From positions 31,179,916 to 31,243,915 of the forward strand of contig CM057148.1 in NCBI GenBank assembly GCA_029964075.1: a stretch of DNA of 64,000 bases. The letters run 5' to 3'. This document shows positions 22,914-34,900 of this stretch, piece after piece (position 1 is the first letter of the stretch; each line of letters begins with the position of its first letter). The position numbers and the translations under genes were made by a program. The notes under the pieces are model-generated. The model was not told the origin of the DNA. It made no database searches and saw only the letters and a list, made by a program, of their open reading frames with translations. Source of the stretch: Patiria pectinifera. Its lineage: Eukaryota > Echinodermata > Asteroidea > Valvatida > Asterinidae.

Positions 22914-25900
22914 CTGGAATTATAACAAATACAATCAAATATTAAGATACTCAATACGCCGATATTATTCTTCAGGGTCTCAGATTTGTGGCTATGGTCC
23001 CTAATAATAATAAGGATAACACAATTTATAGCACGTATTCTCGCAAGTAACAATTCGCGACTAAGGACAACTCCAGATGGCAAAGTTAGAGAAAACGAGA
23101 AGAGAACAGATCAGTTTTCAATATATCCTTAAAGTTGTCAAGAGAACTGATATTACGGATATTGTGCGATAAGGAATTCCAGCACCGGGGACCAGACACT
23201 GAGACGGCCCTGGGTGCGTTGACCCTAAAAGGGCCGGAGCGGAATCTCCCCCCCCCCCCCTAACTTTTTCCGCGATAGCCTTGAATTTTTTTCGCAACCC
23301 AAGCTTTAATGACTATTTAGCCTGGTGCTTTGCGCATCTTTTGATAACAAAAACAAAATTAATACAAATCGGACCAAGGGTTGCCGCGCAACGGAATATT
23401 TTGCAGCGCTACGCGCCGGGAAAACTGAGTTTTCCCACACTCGTGTACACAGAGCAGAATTCCCATTTGTACATATAAACAATTAATTAATTAGCCATGA
23501 TTCCAAACCCATGAAATTCTTCTTGGTTATGTTCATGATGAGATGCTTTATGCATGTTCCGAGTTTTTCGTCGCAGAATCCGCCCCCGCGCCTCCAGTTG
23601 ACAGATGGTCAAAATAACCCGTCCCTTTTAGGGTTAAGAGAGAGGGTCGCAGAATGTAATGCGGCATTGCTTATGAAGTGACATACATTAAGTTGTCCAT
23701 ATTCAAACGTTGTTGTTTCAGTAATGATTTTCTTGTTAGTTTTTTTGTTGAAACATTTGTCCATTTGGTAATCTACGAACTTTCCAGTCTACTATAAAGT
23801 TCTAGCGAGCTTAAGCCCAAAGGCATTATCACAAGTGATTGATTTAATGAAACATAAGTGTCGTTGATTATAGATTGGAGACTTATTGCTTCATTTAAAA
23901 CAGCTGTCACAACAGCGTAAAAACGTCACACAAATATGCTTAATTTAATATTGTGACAAAGTATGATGAGATATTGCATTAAAAAGCGGCTCTTTTTGTC
24001 GCAATAAGACCCAACCCATTGCTGATCGATTTCGCACCATACAGGTTTCCGTCACTCAGACAAGACCTGGTACGGGTTCCACACCCCCACGGGATACATG
24101 TGTGAATCGCTGTGCCTAGAAAACCAAGCTTTTTTTTTGTTCCCTCTTTTTGAACAAACAACGCAATGGTGAATAATCAGCAATGACGTCACCCAGTAAA
24201 ACATTTCAGTGTTAAGTTGACTACCACAGATATCAAAATTTTCGTTTAAGCAAATTTACACAATTTCGTGTAAATGTTTACTACCGCGAGAAATCAATAT
24301 TTTCAATTCAGCAAATTTACACAATCCCGTGTTAATGTATAATACCGTGCCGAGATATCAATATTTTGGTTTCAGCTTTCGTATTAATAATATGCCAAAA
24401 GCCAGTATATACTCAATGCGTAGGCGAACAGACCTGCATGACGAGTTATCAAGTTTCGTTGTTATGTGATCCGTTACACTAACGAATAAGCCTCGTATAC
24501 TGATATTTGTGCAAGTATGAACCGGTCTTAGCACTACTTCTAGCTAAACTCGTGCAGGGGAGTCCACAATGACTATAGTCTCGAATGATACCCAGTGCGT
24601 AAATGCTATTGAAATTAGTTTTAGAGTCAGTTCAAGACAAACAAATTCACTCATAAGACACATGTAAAGATGAATCGAACTTATGCCCTGCAGTATAAAT
24701 AACATAAAAAAATATTCAACAAATATATCAAGGTTGTTGAAATCTTAGTTGAATCTTTATGATACGCAGGAATACTATGTAAAAGACTACCTTGATATCT
24801 CCGTTTTCATCTGATACATGATCGTAGACAGTTGAGGGCTGCTTCTGATATGCTACGGTGTACTTCTCCACATACCAATCGATCAAGCCTCCTTGTGTGA
24901 TGATGCCATACACCACTGTACTCTTCTCAAGGTCTACCTCAATCCAGGGATTTGCATCGGTACTGTACACATAGTAACGTAGTGTTAAGAACAGTGCAAT
25001 AATTCAGAAAACATATCCGCAAGCAGTTTTGGTGCGAATGCAATCAAAACTACTCAGTTATAAATACTGACTTGCTGTATGCTAAGAATTGGTTAAAATG
25101 TTTGTCATTTCTATTAAACTACTCTAATGCTTTGGACTGTTGATTTGCAGAGTGTATAGTTAGGTCAGTTTAGTGCTAGGTTAGTGTTGTAACTACCTCT
25201 TAGGATTCCATTTCCCGTTCATGTTATTGAGACGTGCCTCAATGGCAGGAGCACTGGCAGTACTGCTGGACGCCCTGATCTGACCATCAGCGATTGTCCT
25301 GTCTTCCATACCAAGGGGCTCCGGACTACAGCACTCGGCCGTTAGTAGCAAGTCGGAAAATAAACGAAAATGTTACATAAAACAACCCTCCGACAGAGTA
25401 GTTTTATTGGAAACTTTTCAAATCTTATTAATTTGTTTTACATTTTCAAAGTGTAAAAATTGCCACAGATGATCTTATTTGTAAAAGATATTGGGCGTGA
25501 TATGTGCCATGCAGCGGGTCGTGATATGAGAAGCAAATAACTATGTCTATATCTCCCAGATCTGACGAAACATGTCGGGGAAAATCAGTCTGCCCTCGTC
25601 TGAGTGCATATACCTCAGGTTTACACCAAGAATTAAATTTAGCACGGCAAATGTTAAAGTGATATATTCACGGGTCGTGTTCAGGACTGATAACATGCTC
25701 GGCAGATTACATAGGTACCAGGAAATTAGCACATCTTAACAATAGATATTCGTACGGCTTTTTCTTAGGTTGTAAATGTTAGACATATCATTTTATTCAC
25801 ACGACTGCCTGGTTTGAAGGAAAGGTAGTCAAATTTATCTGTTCCTGACGTATTGATGGAGTTGATTATCTCAATCTCTTAGCATAGCGAGGTAGTCAAA

Positions 25901-28900
25901 TTTAGTCAACACAAAAGGACTGGTAATATTGCACCCCCCCCCCTTACACTATGCTGCTTTTATTACAACTCATACACATTAAGTTTTCATCTAAGTATGG
26001 TACCACCAACAATCATTGTTATCGTCCCAATGTGCACGCTCGCGGGTTTGCTAGGATACTCTGACCCACGACCCAAGAAGCATTAGAAAGATTTGCACAG
26101 TATCCATCAGATTTTAAAGGGGAACATCATTCTGGATATTCCAAAGGTCTGGTTGAGAAAAGATAAAGAATACAAACAATGTTTGCTGACTTCTTCCGCG
26201 GCGGCTGTTTTGAGGTATACGAATGTATTTTGAACCTTAAATAAGTAGCCTGAAATAAGTCTCCTTTTGAACAATACTTATGATATACAGCTAGCACCAA
26301 AACACAAGTGATGACTGTTTTTCGCACTTCCACACATTATTTTGTAGGCCTGTTGTGCATGTAGGGATTCAATGCACCAAGCCCGGTTCATACTCTGCGC
26401 GAAAGCGAAAGCGAACGCGACTTTGTGACGTCGTGGCGAGTATTCACGCTGCGAATTCACGCTGCGTAAAAGTTTAAAAATATTTCAACTCGGGGGAATT
26501 TCGGAGCGAATGTTTCATGACGTCAAATTCGCTTCGCATTCGCATTCGCATGAAGTATGAACCGGGCTTCAGGGAGCGAGGCCCGAGCGAAAGAAGCGCA
26601 CGCTGCGGTAGAAAACTTTCCATTGCTCGCAAGTGACTCCCATGAGGACTGATGAAGAAGCTGCGATAATTTCATTAATCTACAACAATAGTCAGTGCTT
26701 CCTAATAAGCTCATATACCAACATATGAATAAGTGATAGGACAGGAAAAGGGAATATAAGCACTATCCAAACTATTCTGCACTGAGTCGCCTAAGCCGTT
26801 ACATGAATTGATACATTTGAAATCAAAATGTTCCGCCCACATTATTCATCGAGTGACGGTACATTTTCCGATACGAAATATTTTAGGTAACTTACTTGCT
26901 GGGTGGGTCCCATCTTTCCCGGGCAACGCTCCCGTGCCTCTCGCATGACATGCCTCACCCAGTAGTACGGATCCTCTGGATCAGGCTCCGGTGGCGGACC
27001 AAAGTAACCCACTCTGGCCTGACTACAGCTGCTTTCCACACCACCCATGAACACTTCGGAAAAATACAAATAAATCAGTACCTATATGGATTAGTGTGTT
27101 TTGTTTTGTATGTCTTCTGTGTGTTCTGTGTGTTTTCTTTTGTACATTTGATTTCTTTTGTTACAAAAAAAAAATTACACTGTTATCCATGGGAACATAT
27201 GCAAAGAAACTTTGTTTATTCAAATTGGTATATTGTTTCCTGCCACGTTTCTTGCCATTGCTAATGACTAATTCAAATAAGGATGGAATACTTTTTAATA
27301 GAAATGTATAAGTAGTAGGTCACTAACAATACCATGATATTTGCAAGAAGTAACAATATTCAAACAGTTTGAGACAACTGAACAAAGCTGTGCAGAGAGC
27401 GCGTTTCATTATCCCCCGCCTGGAAGATGTTCTGGGAAACAAAGCAGATGTACAAGTGTTGTCCTTACTCGATGCCTTTCACGGATTTTGGTAGATACCT
27501 TTGGACAGAGACAATCAGAAATTGGCAACAGTCATAACTCCATTTGTGCGATTCTGTTGTACTCTCCTTCCTTTCGGCATCACATCGGCGCCTAAGTTAG
27601 AGCAGCATATTATGTGTAACTAATTGTGAATATGAATGGAAATATTTTCATTTACTGGCTGAATACAGGCAGAGCACGATCAACAAGTGCATCGTGTCAT
27701 CCAAATCCTACACAAATCTGGCTTGCAACTGGTAGATCGAAGGTTGCTCAAGAGATGGCTACCTTTCTTGGTTTACAGGTAGATAATTATGGTGTATATG
27801 CTAATCCTTCAAAGGTCTCAGCAATCGTTCAGATGGCCCCACCGCCATCAAAGGATAAAGTCAAGTGGCTGATAGGCATGATCTATTGGCTGTCCCACTT
27901 CATCCCGAATGCGGCATAAGTAGCAGCCCCAATCACAGATCTGCTGAAAGATAACGTTGAGTGGATGTGGGGAGCACAACAGAAGGATGCACTCCGACAA
28001 CTCAAAACGCTGCCCACCAGATCGACTTCACTGGCCTTCTAGGATGCTCCTAAACCTGCCATTGCTTGTGCAGATGCTATTAGCTATGGGCTTTGAGAAT
28101 GCTTGCTGCAGCATCAAGAAGATGAGACATGAAAGCCAGTTCCTTACTGTTCCCGCACCCTAAAAGGAAGGGAGCCGCCCGATAGTCCGAAGGTTCTTTG
28201 ATCCGAAGGTTCGATAGTCTGAACACACAAAAATGTCGTAAGAGGGGGGTTCGTTAGTCCGAAAATGTAATAAGGTTCATTAATCCGAACATTTGATGCA
28301 ATAGTCCGAAGATTCATTAATCCGAAGGTTCATTTATCTGAGGGTTCGGTAATCCGAAATTAAGATTAATCAATCCGAAAAGACTATCAGGTCCGATAGT
28401 CCGAGTCGACAATAAGGTCCGATAGTCCGAATCGACAATAAGGTCCGATAGTGCGAATCAACGGTACGGTCCGATAGTCCGAAGTGTCAGAATGACGAAC
28501 CGTATTGTCCATTCGGACTATCGAACCTTATAGTCAATTCGGACTATATTGTCAATTCGGACTATCGAAACCAACCGTATATTCGGACTATCGAACCTTA
28601 TTGTCGATTCGGACTATCGCACCCAATCGTCTATTCGGACTATCGAGCCTTTGTATTATAAGAACCTTCGGACTAACGAACCTTCGGACTAATGACCCCT
28701 TCGGACTAATGACCCCTTCGGACTACCGAACCTTCAGACTATCGGGCTGTAAACCGAAAGGAAGTACGCGTACGCCCGAATCGAGAAATGGTTTTTTGCC
28801 AGCGTATGGACGTGCGACAGGTTCTTTGTCTACATCAGCACGCCACATTACAAACCGACCACAAACCCCTGTAGCTTTGGTCAATTCAAAGGACCTTTGT

Positions 28901-31900
28901 GATGTGCCACTGAGATTCCAGCGATTACTGATGCGCATAATGAAGTTCCGCTGTCTACTCACCAGGCAAGACACTTGTCCTTGCAGATGCCCTGTCTAAC
29001 CCAAAGGGCCCTGTCACACTTCTGCATATCCTAATTCCTTATGAAATGCGCATTGACATTTTTTTCATACGCAGTCGTACGCACAATACGCACCTCATAT
29101 GCATCTCTATCGTTTTGTGTAGGTTTTATGTACGCAGATATACGCATGGTACGGCCCAGTTCGCAGGATAGTTTTGGGCATGCACAAAACTACGCTGCGT
29201 ACGCTGTTACGCAGGTCATAAGTTATTAATGCGTCCCGCATCGGTCGAGTGCGTTACGAGTACGCTATACGTTCGTGACACACCCCGTCAGCATATGAGC
29301 CGCCTTTATTGGACGTATACATAGCGTACTTGCAGCGCAGATGCAACGCACGCTGGACGGCGAGCAGCGGAAATGCGGCGGGAATACGCTCAGAAGTGCG
29401 TCAAGCATGCGGTCGGCATAAGTCGGGTGCGTCTGGAATACGCTCGGCATGCGCACTGCATACTGACCTATTCGCAGCCCGAAAAATAATGTTGTGCACT
29501 GCATACGGAACTCATACGCATCTCATACGCAATGGGTGCGCTGAATTCGTTACTTGTACGCTAGATGTGCGTCGCACATAAGTCAAAGTGATCAAAACAT
29601 TTCGACGTTAATTGAGCGTACGGCTGCGTATTGAATTTTTTTGATAAGGAACTCATAAGGAATTAAGATACGCAAAGGTGTGACAGGGGCTTTAAGGGGC
29701 CAGTGTTGTAGGTCTCGAGACCGGTCTCGGTCTCGGTTTCGAGACCACTTTTTGCCCATCTCGGTCTCGGTCTCGGAAGCTGTGGTCTCGGTCTTGATCT
29801 CGGTCTCGGTCCCCTTTGGTCTCGATATTTTGGTTGGTCTCGAGTCGAGACCACCCAAAAAGTGAGGGGGGGGGCGGATTACACCCCCGGCCCTTTTAGG
29901 GTTAAGTAAAGAATCAGTTTAGGGCAAATGTGACTGCAGTGTGATGCTAATGGACATGTCTCTCTTCACTTTCTAGTGAGTGAGGCATAGTCCAATAACC
30001 ATTGCTCCTCTTCTTATTTCGCGTTTTTATTGTGGGATGATCTGTTGAAACAAGCACTTTATAGCCATCCTCATTGATTCGAAATACAACTGAGATTTAA
30101 ACATATGGCGAACAATTCAACCCTTTTCCCTAGAAATATTGGTGATTTTTTTTTCTATTTTCCTTTTCAATTTTTCCTTTATTCGTGGAGGCGAGAAAAC
30201 GTTTTGTTTTTATTATATTTATTAATAGATATTCATCAATTCGTAGACCGTTAAATTGGTATTAGTGGTGGACAGCTGAATTTTGTGATCTCTTTATTAA
30301 AATATACACGACTTGGAAATAGAGTTTTCAAATTACGTGAAATGTTCACAGTTACTACTCAATAACGTGTTCTTTATCCCAATTATATTTCTTACAAAAT
30401 GGAGCGTGCCATTTTATTTTATCATATACGGTCACTTTCCTTTTGACTCGCCATGTATTCATCTTTTCATCTGTAACAAACACAAATTGAGCTACTGCCA
30501 TGGTCACACAAAATAGAGTCAAATTGCCTGCCTCGTCTCCTTCCTAAATGTCAATTGCATTTGCATGAGTCGAGAAGAATTGTGTTCCATTAATCGCTAT
30601 ATGCTGTTTACGGCCATCACAATAAACTATTCATATATTGGCAATATGTCGTACTTGATAATCACTAAAATATTCAAGTAAATTGCCCAGCAAAGTAGCC
30701 GATGCGGGTTATATGATGGCTCGGTACAAAATGCAGTGAGGCGTGCGCACTGAGCCATGAATCCTAAGAGTACATCTCGCCCATCACATTCAGTTTGTGA
30801 AAGCACCTTTCTATACTGTCGGTCATATTCTCAAATAGGCTAATGGTGATGACGATGGCGGGCAGATTAACAGAAGATAGATCAGGCAAATATGGTTCAT
30901 CAATCTTCTATAGTATATGTAACGTTATTGACATTAAACAAAAATAAAGTGGCACTACATTTCAGCCTTAGCCAGGCCTTCTTCAGAGGTAAATGACAGA
31001 GGAACAAGAAATAAACATGTAGGGGACACACAAACATGCAGGGTTGGAAGGAGAACCACAAAGAGTGATGGGGAGCAGACCAATCCATATCTGGCTACCA
31101 TCTCTCAATTTTTTGGTCTACATGTACACATCTATATTCCATGACTGAAATTTAAAAAAATTATATCAATATTTCTTGCTCCAAATATTTTCGAATCAGT
31201 TTAAAAGGAGGTCCAATGTAAAATTAAAGTTGCATTTAAATATCCGTTAGTGGTCATTGCTGAAACCAAGGGGTGGCTGTGGAGTTTAGGGTCCGAGTGT
31301 CTATAACAGATGAAACATCCACCTTTAACTTTTACTTTTGTCAAATCTCAACATGTTCAAGTTTTGCAAAGACTAGTACAAATTGTCGTACTCCTAAGTT
31401 AGAGTTTCTTCATCAGATTTACACTTGATAGTAGTTAAACAATATTTATTTATTTTTTATTTTTTTAAAGTGGCAAAAAATATATGGAGTTCATCAAATA
31501 AGGTTTTCCCCTTCTTTAAATTAGGTTGTTTCCAATTTTTTTAATTGATTGTGACAATAACAAATTCTGTAGCCATGTTGTAATTTATGGCATGAAGCAA
31601 ACACGAAGAGCACTCGCTTGACACAATTAAGCAGGTACAAGTGATTCCTAACTTTCAATCACTTCCTTCACATCCCCATGGACATCAACATCTCAAGGAC
31701 AGACTGTTCATCTGTAATAAAGTGTCTTGTTGTTTATTTAGATTATTGTTATTTATTATCCGCGGTCTCGGTCTCTGACCATTTCGGTCTCGGTCTCGGT
31801 CCGCCTTGAAGGGGCTGGTCTCGGTCTCGGTCTCGGTCTCGCAAATTTAAAGATACCTGTTCTTTTTCTGAAGACCTTGACCTCTTTTGAGTAGATTTGA

Positions 31901-34900
31901 TAGTTATGCAAAGTTACGAAATTATGTCAATGACAAGTGCTGTCATTATGTTTACGTTTGTCAGGTCCTGCTGCATTGTGGTTTGCAGATTTGCAAAATA
32001 GCATAAAAACAGACTGTAAAAAAGTTGTTGAAGAGCTAAAATCAGTTTTCGAAGGCAAAAGTGTCCGCTGGGTGCTGGAAGCCAAATTAGCTGAGCGCCA
32101 ACAAGGTGAAAGTGAATCACTAGAGCTTTATTTCACTGACATTGTTCACTTAACTAGGCAACTGCATCGCTCAGAAAATGAGCAAATGACCCTATTTGTT
32201 CGAGGCCTTAGACCATCAGTTATGAGCTTTTGTGATTTCGAAAGAGCCTGAAAACATGGCGGGTGCTATCAATCATGCTCGTCTTGGCGAAAATGTCGAA
32301 AAATTTTCGACAACACCAGAAAAGTCAACAACATTGACCATAATTCTTTGGTCAATGAAAATTGTGACAAGCTTGACCAGCTGCAAACTCAAATAAATTC
32401 CCTTGAGACTAAAGTTCGATCGAGTCGAGCACCACAACGTAAGGGTTACCGGCAACGCCCAAACCACACTCCAACAGCATCCAAATAGTTCAAAGGTTAT
32501 TGTAATTGCTGTGGGAAAATTGGTCAGAAACAGGCTGACTGCTACTCTAAATTCCACAAAGATGGTCATCCTTTAAACTGAACAAACCGTCTGGTAGTAT
32601 AGGGATCAATCTAGATGGCTTTGAAATTCGTATGATCCCATTGAAATTGATTTGGACTAGGGTAGTACAATTTCAGTTACTATTAGTAAAGACACTTTGA
32701 AATTTCTTATAGATACATGTGACACCAGTAACTTAATTTCAAAAATGTGGGCCGGTGCAGCTAGCGCCATAACAGTCGGTACGGTATCCCAGTGTGCCTG
32801 CCTGATTGCATATGTCCGCAACAACTTGAGACAGTTTGTGGCGACCAAGCTGTTGTCCTGGGTACCAAACCTGACCACGTGGTTTGGCAAGCGGGCGAAG
32901 GTAAAACGCATTCGTTGCTTTATGTCCAGGGCAGTGTTGGAGACATGTCTCAAACAGTCTTATGACACATCGGGATGGGTTCATAATTTTCTCAAAGGCA
33001 TCAACGATTTTAGGCTCAACCCTTCTGTGTTTCAGTCTTCCCTGGTTGGCTTTCAAGACATCCTCTGTGTATCTTGTCAGCAAGAACTGTAAGTTGAGAA
33101 TTCACATGTCGGGAATTTCTATGTTCTTGGCCTCCATGTAAAGCAAAGTTTAGCCCAAATAGGTGTTTAGGAGTTGTGTTGGGTTGTCACTCCCGATAAC
33201 TCCCGAAGACATTTTTTCTTCCTCCTCCTTCGTTATAATCTCCGCTGGCTTTGGCTTGGATCCTAATCCAGTTGATGCCTGATTCTTCATCAGCCCGTCC
33301 AAATTGTTCTTTATCTGGATGAAATCTGGGTCCTGAAGAAACTTGTACGAACTGCTCAATGTGTCAAAGTACAGTTGGAGCTGATCACCAGTTCATGAAG
33401 GGTCTGTCCGGGATAGTCCTCACCATTTTGTTTCTCCACTTCACACAAAAATCGAGCTATGGAGTAGTTCAACTCGCCCTCCAAACTCACATTGATAAGG
33501 CTGTATTAAGCGAGGGATCATTAATTGCTCTCTTGTTTCGTTTAGCTTGCCACTGACGAAAAAGATCAAGGCCCACTGGACCTTTTCATAGTAGTGTCTG
33601 CCAACCTGCATACAAACAGAAAAGAAATGCTTGTATTACAACCAAAGTCACCGACATCACTAAAAAAACACAACCTTGTCAGTGATCATTTCGTTTGAAT
33701 AAAATTAATAGCCAAATTTTTAATTCAGCAGAAATTTAAATGTGGTGAACTTGTATCCAGGTCACATCACACCCATGCAGTCAGCTTGTGTAGTCATCCA
33801 ATATACAGTCTGTTATTTTTCTTATGAATTTTAACAAATCAAATTCTCACACTTTCGTTTTTGTTTCAAAGGAACGACTCTAAAGAACATAACCAACAAA
33901 AGTAAATTTTACAAGATTTAAAACTAGCAAAGTTGTTATTTATGCAAAACAAAATTTCCAGTTTACTTCAGGCTTCGTACATTTACTTATACGGTTCTGT
34001 AATGACCAACACAGATTTTCTCGCTAAAAAAAGTAATATTATTATTCATGTATTTCTATGATTCGTCACAATACAAAAGTATTTTGTGGGTATAATTGTT
34101 CTTTAAACTTTTCGAAAACATGCTCAAAGAAATAGTGCCTACCTTCTTCGTGTGATTTCTGACATTGCTTCGTCACCCTTAGGCTTTTCAAAGCGTTCGA
34201 AAGTAAGTACATGTACGTCTTTTTGTTCAGCCAGCCCACCGGAACCCGAAGTACCAGCAGCTTCTTGCTCTTCAATTGCCAATGTCCGATACAATTGACT
34301 GATAAGACAATTTCTTGCTGGCTGATTTCGGGAAATCAAAATCATCTTCCACTGTACCAGAACTACCAATCTCGTCCTTTTGGGACAGTTGGAACATTAA
34401 GTATGCCGAATAAAACATTCTCTGATGTCCCATCACTGTCTGACGGCCGAAAGGTCGATTGTGTCAGAAAAAGTTCCCTTAATTCCCTGTGACTTGAACT
34501 GCTCCACGCCATTGTTTCATATAAAATGAACCAAGAAAAGCCCTTCTTCCTTTTGTTTTACTTGATGTATCATTGACTGCACGTAGTTTGTGTCTTGTTA
34601 GTATTGAACGAACGTAAACTGAACATTGTACTTTAAAAAGGTTTTTTGCTTTTTCAAAAGCTATCTAAAATGCAAGGTTTGCATAAAGCTATAGCTTATT
34701 ATGTTGATTTGTATTTTTTCAGGTCAATCCCGTAATAATCAGTTTGCAGCAGTTTTTTTATTTAAAGTTATTCAAAGTTCACTTTTAAATCATATTTTGT
34801 ATGGTTTGATATCAAATCCTATTCCCTGAGGTTCTCTCTTCAAGTGAAGCTCAGGAAACCATTTAGAAATACAGCATCGAAGCCCGACATTTGCAGGCGC

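Noticed and set aside
28505-29581. Open frames of 83-164 codons
   Set aside because: They run through the TCCGAA and TACGC word arrays and owe their openness to repetition.
29701-31842. One complete hAT element joining the two GGTCTCG arrays
   Set aside because: The left end is present but no inverted right end or target duplication follows the second array.
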